Below, one piece after another: positions 8,286 through 14,250 of a DNA stretch of 64,000 bases; position 1 is the stretch's first letter; each line of letters opens with the position of its first letter. The stretch lies in NCBI RefSeq assembly GCF_000959445.1, contig NZ_CP009631.1, positions 3,038,001 to 3,102,000 on the forward strand. The letters run 5' to 3'. The DNA is from Burkholderia vietnamiensis LMG 10929 (lineage in GTDB: Bacteria; Pseudomonadota; Gammaproteobacteria; Burkholderiales; Burkholderiaceae). Under the pieces are notes generated by a model. That model did no database searches and was not told the origin of the DNA. It worked only from the letters and a program-made list of their open reading frames with translations. Both the position numbers and the translations under genes were made by a program.

Positions 8286-9140
8286 TTAAGTTAATGCGGA
8301 CACGTCAGCGGCATTTCTGAGTTGCCTGTAGTAGTTTGCCTCAGCTTCAGCAGGCGGGATATAGCCGAGCGGTTCCATCAGCCGATGACGGTTGTACCAG
8401 GCGACCCATTCCAGCGTTGCCAGTTCGACGGATTCCCTCGTTTTCCAAGGGGCGCGCCGATGAATCAGTTCCGTCTTGTACAGGCCGTTGATCGTCTCGG
8501 CCAGCGCATTGTCGTAGCTGTCGCCCCGGCTGCCGACCGACGGCTCGATGCCGGCCTCAGCCAGCCGTTCGCTGTAGCGGATGCTGACGTATTGAGACCC
8601 TCTGTCGGAATGATGAATCAAAGTCCCGTCCTCACCCGGTTGGCGGGCGTACAGCGCTTGTTCAAGTGCATCCAGAACGAAGTCCGTGGTCATCGACGAG
8701 CTGACGCGCCAGCCAACAATACGGCGGGCAAACACGTCGATCACGAATGCCACGTACAGCCAGCCTTGCCATGTCGAGACATACGTAAAATCCGACACCC
8801 AGAGCTGATTCGGTCGGTCAGCCTTGAACTGCCGGTTGACTCGGTCCAGCGGGCGCGGCGCGGTCACCTCGGGAATCGTCGTGCGAACACGCTTACCGCG
8901 AACTGCGCCACGCAAGCCCTGCAGTTTCATCAACCGTCCGACCGTGCAGCGTGCCACTGCAATGCCTTCCCGGTTCATCTGCTTCCAGACCTTCGGCACG
9001 CCGTAGACCTGCATGTTGGCCTGCCAGACACGCTTGATCTCCGGTTGCAAAAGCTCATCGCGTTTCGCGCGGGCGCAGCGCTTCGACGGATCGCGAAGTT
9101 GTGCTGCATGGCGTCGGTAGCCCGACGGGGCAATCCGCAA
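8286..9140 (-). CDS. IS3-family transposase OrfB (DDE integrase core)
   Basis: This frame encodes the catalytic part of the transposase, with a rve/DDE core. The three acidic residues are visible in WVSDFTYV (Asp), IHHSDRGSQY (Asp) and, 35 residues later, ALAETINGLYKTE (Glu). A DNA-binding HTH_21 region (VYGVPKVWKQMNREG) precedes it. The listed ATG gives 284 residues, but the frame stays open upstream to about 9215 ([15 protein letters not shown]). The working protein is therefore probably an OrfAB fusion made by -1 frameshifting near the TTTTTC run at the end of orfA. All key residues are intact. Confidence 0.93.
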   Translation of the reverse strand: MRIAPSGYRRHAAQLRDPSKRCARAKRDELLQPEIKRVWQANMQVYGVPKVWKQMNREGIAVARCTVGRLMKLQGLRGAVRGKRVRTTIPEVTAPRPLDRVNRQFKADRPNQLWVSDFTYVSTWQGWLYVAFVIDVFARRIVGWRVSSSMTTDFVLDALEQALYARQPGEDGTLIHHSDRGSQYVSIRYSERLAEAGIEPSVGSRGDSYDNALAETINGLYKTELIHRRAPWKTRESVELATLEWVAWYNRHRLMEPLGYIPPAEAEANYYRQLRNAADVSALT

Positions 9141-9196
9141 GACCTTGCAGATCGGCTCGACCCCGAAGGTGTCGCGATGCTGATCAATGAAGGCCT

Positions 9197-9523
9197 TCAG
9201 GACTTGAAACGGCGGTCGAGCTCCGCCTGGGCGAAAAACGCGCTCGCCAGTTTGAGAATCTCATTGGTCCGGCGCAGTTCCTTGACCTCGCGCTCCAAGG
9301 CCTTGATGCGTTCACGCTCGGCCGTACTCACGCCATCGCGCTCTCCACGGTCGACCTCGTCGCGCTTAACCCAATCCAACAACGTCTGCGGCGTGCAGCC
9401 GATCATCGGCGCAATCGATTCGACTGCCGCCCACATCGACGGGTGCTCGCTACGCTGCTCGCGTACGAGGCGCACTGCGCGCTCTCGGACTTCCGGGGAA
9501 AACTTGCTTGGCTTCTTGTTCAT
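9197..9523 (-). CDS. IS3-family transposase OrfA (HTH protein)
   Basis: This 108-residue protein is the HTH_Tnp_1 subunit of an IS3-family element and binds the terminal repeats. It reads [19 protein letters not shown] at the start, has a helix-turn-helix ([19 protein letters not shown]) and ends in a leucine-zipper-like coiled coil ([19 protein letters not shown]). The end overlaps the upstream-open OrfB frame in the -1 position, as needed for production of the fused transposase. Confidence 0.92.
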   Translation of the reverse strand: MNKKPSKFSPEVRERAVRLVREQRSEHPSMWAAVESIAPMIGCTPQTLLDWVKRDEVDRGERDGVSTAERERIKALEREVKELRRTNEILKLASAFFAQAELDRRFKS

Positions 9524-9657
9524 GGCTCCATTCTCTCAAGAGTTGGAGCCTCCACAAAACTCGGGGCGGTTCAGGGCAATCGACTGGTGGACCGGGTAGT
9601 CGAGCAGCTCAAAGCTAGATATCGCGAACACATCATCGAACGTAGCGAGCGGCAGGC

Positions 9658-10047
9658 ATGAAGCGTGACATGGACCTGATCCGCGAGCTGCTCCTCAAGC
9701 TCGAAGCGTTACCCATGCGCATGGGCGGTATCGTCGTCATCCCCCCGGACACCGACGAAATCCAGGTCGATAGCTATACGGTCGAACAGATCGATTACCA
9801 CCTTTCGTTGATCCGTGAGGCGGGTCTAGTTGAGGCTGGAGGCGCAAGGCCCGCTGTTGGGATCGGCTTTCGCCGCCTAAGCTGGGCCGGGCATGACTTT
9901 CTGGATTCGATCCGCAGCCCGGAGGTGTGGGCCAAGACCAAGGCGGGAGCGCTTGCTGCCGGCGGGTTCACGGTTGAATTGCTGGGGGACCTCGCCAAAG
10001 GCTTTATCAAGAAGCAGATCGAAGATCGCACGGGGATAAAACTCTGA
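9658..10047 (+). CDS. DUF2513 family protein
   Basis: This 129-residue protein matches the DUF2513 family (PF10711): it begins MKRDMDLIRELLLKLE and has the conserved pattern IDYHLSLIREAGLVEA and LSWAGHDFLDSIRS. The pattern suggests a small winged-helix fold. Members are common in prophages and genomic islands and have no established function. The ATG overlaps the stop of the interrupted 86-aa gene (ATGA), so it was the second gene of that operon and may now be poorly expressed or driven from the IS end. A hairpin at 10190-10210 may end the transcript. The C-terminal helix (LAKGFIKKQIEDR) is amphipathic. Confidence 0.85.
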   Translation: MKRDMDLIRELLLKLEALPMRMGGIVVIPPDTDEIQVDSYTVEQIDYHLSLIREAGLVEAGGARPAVGIGFRRLSWAGHDFLDSIRSPEVWAKTKAGALAAGGFTVELLGDLAKGFIKKQIEDRTGIKL

Positions 10048-10426
10048 CTTCGCGAAGCCCGATCAGGCCAGAGATGGGTCACAGCTCCCGCAAGGTCACC
10101 CCGTAGTTCAGAGGATGGAATGATAAGCGTGATGCTTATCCAGCAAGGATCTCACCCTTTGCTGTAGCGAATCTGTAGCACGTAAAAGGGCCCGCTCGCA
10201 GCGGGCTTTCGTGTCTCTGGGCACCCAATCCCACCGTTTGGTTGCAAAGCAACTTGCACCGCCTGATGATGCAGCAGTACCTTCGCCTTATCTGACACGG
10301 TCCAGTGCACAAGGCTACGCCGCGAGCTACGCTCACCCTTTTCAGACTCAATCGGTAACTGAGACCAAAGCGACATGACGGATTGGATCGTTTGTGTCTT
10401 TTTTACCATCCAAAGCTTCAAAAATA
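10048..10426. other. Non-coding stretch between DUF2513 and the AT-rich cargo
   Basis: No convincing gene is visible. A tRNA-like piece at about 10099-10140 has a D-arm-like sequence (CCCCGTAGTTCAGAGGAT) and a 7-bp stem GATAAGC/GCTTATC, but lacks a T-arm and a proper anticodon loop. Short open frames on the minus strand resemble nothing known. Base composition drops towards the right. Confidence 0.5.
10190..10210 (+). terminator. Hairpin, probable terminator of the DUF2513 transcript
   Basis: GCCCGCT and AGCGGGC form a seven-base stem with a three-base loop, followed by TTTC. The T run is short, so strength is uncertain. Confidence 0.55.
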
Positions 10427-11263
10427 TCAATAGCGAACAAATTTCGCAGTACGCCATTGATCGCCATCATCGCATTTCATGTGACCGTCAGATGCCTTGA
10501 TTTCGTGAAGCCCCTGCATTTCCCCACACTCGGTCGGAACTGCTATCGCATCAAATGACCATAGCCCCTCAAATATATTTTTCTCATTATTTAGGAAATT
10601 AAGCCTATTGTACAGAGGCGTAATGTAATACCAAAGTCTATAACCCAACGGGGAAAGCAACTCAAGATATCGCTGCGACTCATCGCCAGTATAGTGATTC
10701 AGATATTCGAGATGCAATATTGGTCGATATTTTTCTATGACCTTCAACCCACCACGAAGCACATTTATTTCAAACCCTTCGACATCCGCCTTAAGAAAAT
10801 CAACACGACAAAAATCAATCGAGTCAAGCCTCTTAAGAGGAATTCTCTCAAACCCGGTGTTCTTCGAATAAACTGAAGTCGCACCAAAATTATTTTGATT
10901 TCTCGGATCGATCGCCGGAAAATCAATAGTTCCATCAGTATCGCCAATCGCACATTGATTCGCGCGAACATTTAGGCAGTGATTTATAACCAGATTAGCA
11001 CAGAGCACTTGAAAAACATGTCGCTGCGGTTCAAACGCAAAAACGACTCCAGAGTCACCAACTGCTTGAGATAACATCACTGTGTGAGAACCTATGTTTG
11101 CACCCACCTCAACAACAGTATCTCCTTGCCGGACGATTTGGGAAAACAAAAATGTCTCAGCCTCCGACCATTCTCCATATTTAATCAGGCTTTGCCCAAT
11201 TGTGTCATCGTTACGATTAAAAATCATCGTACCGTATCGGCATTGCTGAGTAACATATATCAT
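10427..11263 (-). CDS. FkbM family SAM-dependent methyltransferase
   Basis: This 278-residue protein is a class I methyltransferase of the FkbM family, which usually O-methylates sugars or secondary metabolites. The SAM-binding motif I is VVEVGANIGSHT (about residues 50-60), followed by the acidic end of strand 2 (VFAFEPQR) and the family signature FLKADVEGFE in the second half. The ATG at 11263 follows AAGGA with good spacing; a GTG directly before it is less likely. The gene is very AT-rich with matching codon use, unlike the core genome, so it is imported. No glycosyltransferase lies beside it, so the acceptor cannot be guessed. Confidence 0.88.
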   Translation of the reverse strand: MIYVTQQCRYGTMIFNRNDDTIGQSLIKYGEWSEAETFLFSQIVRQGDTVVEVGANIGSHTVMLSQAVGDSGVVFAFEPQRHVFQVLCANLVINHCLNVRANQCAIGDTDGTIDFPAIDPRNQNNFGATSVYSKNTGFERIPLKRLDSIDFCRVDFLKADVEGFEINVLRGGLKVIEKYRPILHLEYLNHYTGDESQRYLELLSPLGYRLWYYITPLYNRLNFLNNEKNIFEGLWSFDAIAVPTECGEMQGLHEIKASDGHMKCDDGDQWRTAKFVRY

Positions 11264-11410
11264 CACAATTCCTTGATTTCTTTACCACACTCAACATGAT
11301 GGAAACTCCGCGATCAATAGCGGCTGCGCAACATTACCACATCACGACTAAACAAGAAAATGATCGCATGGCGTTAAATTATAGGGAATTTAGCTCACCA
11401 ATCCAGAAAT

Positions 11411-11443
11411 AAAACCCGAATGACGAGACATCACTCGGGTTCA
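11411..11443 (-). terminator. Terminator after the secreted-protein gene
   Basis: AACCCGAATGA and TCACTCGGGTT form an imperfect stem about ten bases past the stop. On the minus strand it is followed by TTATTT. It separates this gene from the methyltransferase downstream. Confidence 0.7.
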
Positions 11444-11453
11444 GATTTAAAAT

Positions 11454-12038
11454 TTACGCAACTTTGATAATTGTCACCGCCCCCTGCAAACTAAGAGTGG
11501 CTTTGTTCTGAGCGCCAACCACCTTGGAATAACCAAGCCATACTTTTGTATTGGCTCCCCATCCAAGAGGAGGTATACCCACGAGGTTGATAGTGCCCAA
11601 ACTCTGGGTTGACTGTGAGCCCAGCACCGGCGATGGAATTGATTGAACCGAATATTGATATACGCCCGGCCATGGATATGCCGTTCCCGCAGCAAATGTG
11701 ACCTGTGCGGGGATTTGATATGTATCAACCGCACTAGAAACTATGTTTGCGTGTGCAAGGACAACATAGATTCCACCTTGATTGAGCGTAATTGTCCCAT
11801 CACTATTTGCCGTATACGGAAACCCATTGAAGGCATTACCCAATCGACAATCCACTTGATAGTATGTGCCGTTGTCTATTCCATGCGCCAAATTCGGTTG
11901 AGAGGAATTACCAAGCTCGATCGTAAGGCCGGAAACATTCGATGTTGAAGATTGGGCCTTGCTGTCTTTGCTTGCAAGAATACCCAAAGCCAACGGAATT
12001 GCCGAAGCAGCAATTAATTTTCTACGATTATTTTCCAT
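11454..12038 (-). CDS. Secreted protein with Tat-like signal peptide, unknown function
   Basis: I do not recognise this 194-residue protein. The N-terminus has a twin-arginine-like signal (NNRRKLIAASAIPLALGI), with a likely cleavage near SKAQ at about residue 29. The mature part is rich in Ser, Thr, Gly, Asn and aromatic residues, with alternating hydrophobic strands and motifs such as ITLNQGGIYVVLAHANI. That pattern would fit a beta-sandwich (C1q/TNF-like or tail-fibre-like) fold. There is no catalytic motif. AT-rich composition marks it as imported with the FkbM gene. A palindrome lies just before its start. It could be a surface or phage-derived structural protein. Confidence 0.72.
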   Translation of the reverse strand: MENNRRKLIAASAIPLALGILASKDSKAQSSTSNVSGLTIELGNSSQPNLAHGIDNGTYYQVDCRLGNAFNGFPYTANSDGTITLNQGGIYVVLAHANIVSSAVDTYQIPAQVTFAAGTAYPWPGVYQYSVQSIPSPVLGSQSTQSLGTINLVGIPPLGWGANTKVWLGYSKVVGAQNKATLSLQGAVTIIKVA

Positions 12039-12044
12039 GAAAAT

Positions 12045-12063
12045 ATAATCTTCTGAAGATTAT
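12045..12063. promoter_or_regulatory. Perfect 19-bp palindrome upstream of the secreted-protein gene
   Basis: ATAATCTTC and GAAGATTAT flank a single base, six bases before the ATG of the minus-strand gene. The one-base centre is too tight for an RNA hairpin, so a dimeric DNA-binding protein site is more likely. No matching regulator is encoded nearby. Confidence 0.45.
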
Positions 12064-12279
12064 CAAAACATACCCCGAGATGTGGCCAGCAGAAGTACAG
12101 GCGATCGAAATTTCGTGCTCGCTTAATTATCATAAGGATCGGATCACGAAAGTCTGTGAAAGATTGTTAAATTTCAGAGATGATCGGGGACACCGCCCGT
12201 TTTGCGCAACTTGTACGATACTGGAGCGGCCCCACGTATCTGAGGACACAAGGACTCTCTTAAAATAAAGGATAGTCTT

Positions 12280-12471
12280 GTGCCTATCAGTAAGCCTAGT
12301 CATTACGTGGAAAGCATCGAAATTCTGACCGAGCCGGAGCGCCGTCGTCGGCGCACGGCGCTAGAAAAAATCGCCATCGTGCAGGAAACATTGGAGCCGG
12401 GAGCGTCGGTGTCGGCCGTTGCACGTCGGCACGGCGTCAACGCCAACCAAGTGTTCGGCTGGCGCAAGCGT
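12280..12471 (+). pseudogene. IS66-family OrfA (TnpA) N-terminal fragment
   Basis: A GTG at 12280 opens a frame whose first 60-odd codons match the helix-turn-helix subunit of IS66-type elements: RRRRRTALEKIAIVQETLEP, then SAVARRHGVNANQVFGWRK. After this point the frame runs antisense through integrase sequence, so the homology ends abruptly at about 12465-12475. No orfB or orfC of an IS66 element is present. It is the remnant left when an IS66-like element destroyed the integrase gene. Confidence 0.8.
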
Positions 12472-12718
12472 CGGAATCAGGCACCGATACTCGCCGCAGA
12501 TACTCGCGAACAGCGTCCAGCGTCGTCGCGATCGCTTCGCGTTGCTCAACAACGTCCGTCGGCACAATGCCGGCATCGAGCAATTGCTCCAGCCGGGCGG
12601 CATACGCGTCGCCCTCTTCTTCAGATTGAAACGTCAAGGAAAGCGGCTTTGGGAGAAGCTTCGAACGTCGGATGATGTATTCCCACGTTCCGGAGGGTCG
12701 TAGTCGCTTGGTCGCCAT
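12472..12718 (-). pseudogene. Tyrosine-type integrase, N-terminal stub
   Basis: From the ATG at 12718 the minus strand encodes a typical N-terminus of phage or island integrases: MATKRLRPSGTWEYIIRRSK, then PLSLTFQSEEEGDAYAARLE, and a SAM-like core-binding start (AIATTLDAVREYLRRVSVP). Sequence similarity stops where the IS66 orfA fragment begins, so the catalytic domain (R-H-R-Y) is missing. The gene lies beside the tRNA-Cys and reads into the element, the usual place for an island integrase. Its loss explains why the element is fixed. The fragment is about 80 residues. Confidence 0.75.
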
Positions 12719-12727
12719 GCGCTGACG

Positions 12728-12745
12728 CGAACCGGCCTATACGGC
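12728..12745. repeat. Imperfect copy of the tRNA-Cys T-arm segment
   Basis: CGAACCGGCCTATACGGC matches CGAACCGGCCTAAACGGC of the tRNA-Cys gene (12912-12929) at 17 of 18 bases and lies just upstream of the integrase start. It could be an accessory recombination site or the scar of an earlier insertion. Confidence 0.5.
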
Positions 12746-12846
12746 CAAAGAGCCGACTTAGGCGTGGTTGCGCGTGTTTCTTGAGTGGTTAGAGGCGACT
12801 TTGTACCACTCTCGGCGACTTTCTTACAACGATGAAAGTGGAGCGA

Positions 12847-12940
12847 GAAAAAGAAAAAGCCCTGATTTCTCAGGGCTTTTTCTCTTCCTACTTGGAGGCG
12901 CGAGCCGGAGTCGAACCGGCCTAAACGGCTTTGCAGGCCG
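12847..12940 (+). repeat. Right direct repeat (att site) of the tRNA-Cys element
   Basis: These bases are identical to 7842-7935. The repeat covers the terminator and the 3' portion of tRNA-Cys and restores a complete tRNA at the junction. Its length shows that the element carried not just the tRNA end but also the downstream terminator. Confidence 0.93.
12854..12881. terminator. Terminator after tRNA-Cys
   Basis: This is the same 12-base-arm hairpin as at 7849-7876, located directly downstream of the tRNA-Cys 3' end on the minus strand and followed by a T-rich run. Confidence 0.88.
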
Positions 12941-12966
12941 CTGCATAACCGCTTTGCTATCGCGCC
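12893..12966 (-). tRNA. tRNA-Cys (GCA)
   Basis: This is a complete 74-base cloverleaf with encoded CCA. The acceptor GGCGCGA pairs with TCGCGCC, the anticodon GCA sits in CTGCAAA, and the T-loop GGTTCGACTCC is standard. Bases 12893-12940 belong to the att repeat, so the functional gene is a hybrid of chromosome and element. It is the integration target. Confidence 0.97.
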
Positions 12967-13041
12967 AAAAGCGGACTGTCCGAATACCTGGAAGGCATGC
13001 GACAGATTTTTATCCGAGGACCATCGGTCCATCAAATAAAA

Positions 13042-13060
13042 GGGGAAGCCTTGCTTCCCC
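13042..13060 (-). terminator. Terminator of the tRNA-Gly array
   Basis: On the minus strand GGGGAAG and CTTCCCC form a stem with a five-base loop followed by TTTTATTT. It sits just past the last tRNA-Gly and suggests that tRNA-Cys has its own promoter. Confidence 0.87.
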
Positions 13061-13066
13061 GATACC

Positions 13067-13142
13067 TGGAGCGGGAGACGAGTCTCGAACTCGCGACCTC
13101 AACCTTGGCAAGGTTGCGCTCTACCAACTGAGCTACTCCCGC
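13067..13142 (-). tRNA. tRNA-Gly (GCC), copy 3 in transcription order
   Basis: This is a complete 76-base cloverleaf with CCA: acceptor GCGGGAG/CTCCCGC, anticodon GCC in CTTGCCAAG, T-loop GTTCGAGAC. It is identical to the two copies upstream. Confidence 0.97.
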
Positions 13143-13193
13143 ATTGTCCTGCACCAGCAGCGCTTTGCCATTCAACACGCTGCCAGAAAAATC

Positions 13194-13269
13194 TGGAGCG
13201 GGAGACGAGTCTCGAACTCGCGACCTCAACCTTGGCAAGGTTGCGCTCTACCAACTGAGCTACTCCCGC
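13194..13269 (-). tRNA. tRNA-Gly (GCC), copy 2
   Basis: This is the same 76-base tRNA-Gly with anticodon GCC and encoded CCA, the middle unit of the 127-bp tandem array. Confidence 0.97.
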
Positions 13270-13320
13270 GTTGTCCTGCACCAGCAGCGCTTCGCCATTC
13301 AACACGCTGCCGAAAAAATC

Positions 13321-13396
13321 TGGAGCGGGAGACGAGTCTCGAACTCGCGACCTCAACCTTGGCAAGGTTGCGCTCTACCAACTGAGCTACTCCCGC
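13321..13396 (-). tRNA. tRNA-Gly (GCC), copy 1
   Basis: This is the first tRNA-Gly of the array in the direction of transcription, identical to the other two. The sequence upstream (above 13396) differs from the inter-copy spacers and leads to pgsA. Confidence 0.97.
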
Positions 13397-13551
13397 GTAT
13401 TGCTGCGCTACTGCTTTCCGTCACACGCTTACTTCGTCGTGCAGCGGAGAAGCGAGATTATGTCGAAGGCACTTTCATGTGTCAAGGGCTTTTCGCGCCC
13501 TTTTTCCAAAAACCTTCGGCACCGACACCGCAAGCAGCCGCTACCAAGCCC

Positions 13552-14139
13552 TTACGCGCCGCCGCGCTCGCGAATCTGCGGCCACGCGAGCTTCATGTAG
13601 TACAGCATCGACCAGATCGTCAGCACCGCCGCCAGATACATCAGCCATTCGCCCCACACGCGCGTGTCGATCGTCGCGACGCCGAGCGGCAGCGGCCCGT
13701 AGTACAGCAGCATCGGGATCGCGACCATCTGGCATGCGGTCTTGAACTTGCCGAGCTGGTTCACCGCGACGCTCTTCGACGCGCCGATCTGCGCCATCCA
13801 CTCGCGCAGCGCCGAGATCGCGATCTCGCGGCCGACGATCACCAGCGCGATCGCCGCGTCGACCCGCGCGATCTGCACGAGGATCAGCAGCGCGGCGGTG
13901 ACCATCAGCTTGTCCGCGACCGGGTCGAGGAACGCGCCGAACGACGACGTCTGGTTCCACTTGCGCGCGAGAAAGCCGTCGAACCAGTCGGTCAGCGCCG
14001 CCAGGATGAATATCGCCGCCGCCGCGAGGTTGCGGTGCGCGCCGCCCATCACCGTGTCCGGCAGATAGAACACGCCGACGACGAGCGGAATCAGCACGAT
14101 CCGGACCCACGTCAGGAAAATCGGGAAGTTGAACGGCAT
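13552..14139 (-). CDS. pgsA: CDP-diacylglycerol--glycerol-3-phosphate 3-phosphatidyltransferase
   Basis: This 195-residue inner-membrane enzyme makes phosphatidylglycerol phosphate, the committed step to phosphatidylglycerol and cardiolipin. The CDP-alcohol phosphotransferase motif DG-x2-AR-x8-G-x3-D-x3-D is intact as DWFDGFLARKWN followed by FGAFLDPVADK. Four to five hydrophobic segments surround it. The frame extends upstream to 14244, but the ATG at 14139 starts the usual MPFNFPIFLTWVR terminus. It follows uvrC by 111 bases on the same strand, as in many proteobacteria, with the tRNA-Gly array downstream. Confidence 0.96.
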   Translation of the reverse strand: MPFNFPIFLTWVRIVLIPLVVGVFYLPDTVMGGAHRNLAAAAIFILAALTDWFDGFLARKWNQTSSFGAFLDPVADKLMVTAALLILVQIARVDAAIALVIVGREIAISALREWMAQIGASKSVAVNQLGKFKTACQMVAIPMLLYYGPLPLGVATIDTRVWGEWLMYLAAVLTIWSMLYYMKLAWPQIRERGGA

Positions 14140-14250
14140 GGCATGCGGGTCAGTAAAGGATTCGCAATTGTGCCGTGTCGACCGGCCTGCCACAAGAACG
14201 CGCGATCGCAACGCGGGATCGCAGGCCCGAGCGGCCGGTCGCACGGCCCG

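Larger units (their letters stand above)
8252..9573 (-). mobile_element. IS3-family insertion sequence, complete, 1322 bp
   Basis: The ends are imperfect inverted repeats: TGAACCGCACCGGGAATCGT at 8252 and, on the minus strand from 9573, TGAACCGCCCCGAGTTTTGT. Both continue into GGAGGCT. GGG directly outside each end (8249-8251 and 9574-9576) is the target duplication expected for this family. Inside are orfA and orfB on the minus strand in a -1 relation. The ends, size and intact transposase suggest a complete and perhaps active copy. The IS name cannot be given without ISfinder. Confidence 0.92.
8076..9661 (+). pseudogene. Small gene of unknown function interrupted by an IS3-family insertion
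   Basis: The reading frame runs 8076-8251 and resumes at 9577-9661. Joining the two parts after removing the IS and one GGG duplication restores a continuous 86-residue protein without any frameshift. The protein is mostly helical and charged: MLNGLDKLTRQLDEASRAF at the start, an Asp/Glu-rich middle, and VVEQLKARYREHIIERSERQ at the end. It has no recognised domain. Its stop overlaps the ATG of the DUF2513 gene at 9658, so they were a coupled operon. The ATG at 8076 follows AAGGAG. The insertion removes the last 28 residues and probably blocks transcription of the second gene. Confidence 0.8.
7936..12940. mobile_element. Decayed 5.0-kb integrative element in tRNA-Cys
   Basis: The unit between and including one copy of the 94-bp repeats is 5005 bases. 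It holds an IS3-interrupted two-gene operon, an FkbM methyltransferase gene, a secreted-protein gene, an IS66-family orfA fragment and the N-terminal part of a tyrosine-type integrase beside the tRNA. The stretch from about 10.4 to 12.3 kb is strikingly AT-rich against the GC-rich core, which shows foreign origin. No complete integrase, relaxase, replication or conjugation gene is present, so the element looks immobile unless helped in trans. Cargo function is unknown. Confidence 0.87.
13067..13396 (-). repeat. Tandem array of three tRNA-Gly units (127-bp period)
   Basis: The tRNA genes recur exactly every 127 bases. The two spacers (13143-13193 and 13270-13320, 51 bases each) differ at only a few positions, while the tRNAs are identical. 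This points to recent unequal duplication or ongoing gene conversion. Confidence 0.9.

Noticed and set aside
9523..9573. An outward promoter at the IS end driving the DUF2513 gene
   Set aside because: Such promoters occur in some IS3 elements, but no convincing -35/-10 pair could be read here.
10099..10140. A tRNA-like sequence inside the element
   Set aside because: It has a D-arm-like piece and a hairpin, but the base at position 33 is not T, there is no T-arm, and no 3' acceptor strand follows. It is at best a remnant.
10152..10457. A 101-codon minus-strand frame downstream of the FkbM gene
   Set aside because: No ribosome site, no motif, and it overlaps the end of the methyltransferase gene. 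It is possible but unsupported.
12080..12268. A 62-codon plus-strand frame before the IS66 fragment
   Set aside because: No Shine-Dalgarno and no recognisable sequence, in a decayed junction region.
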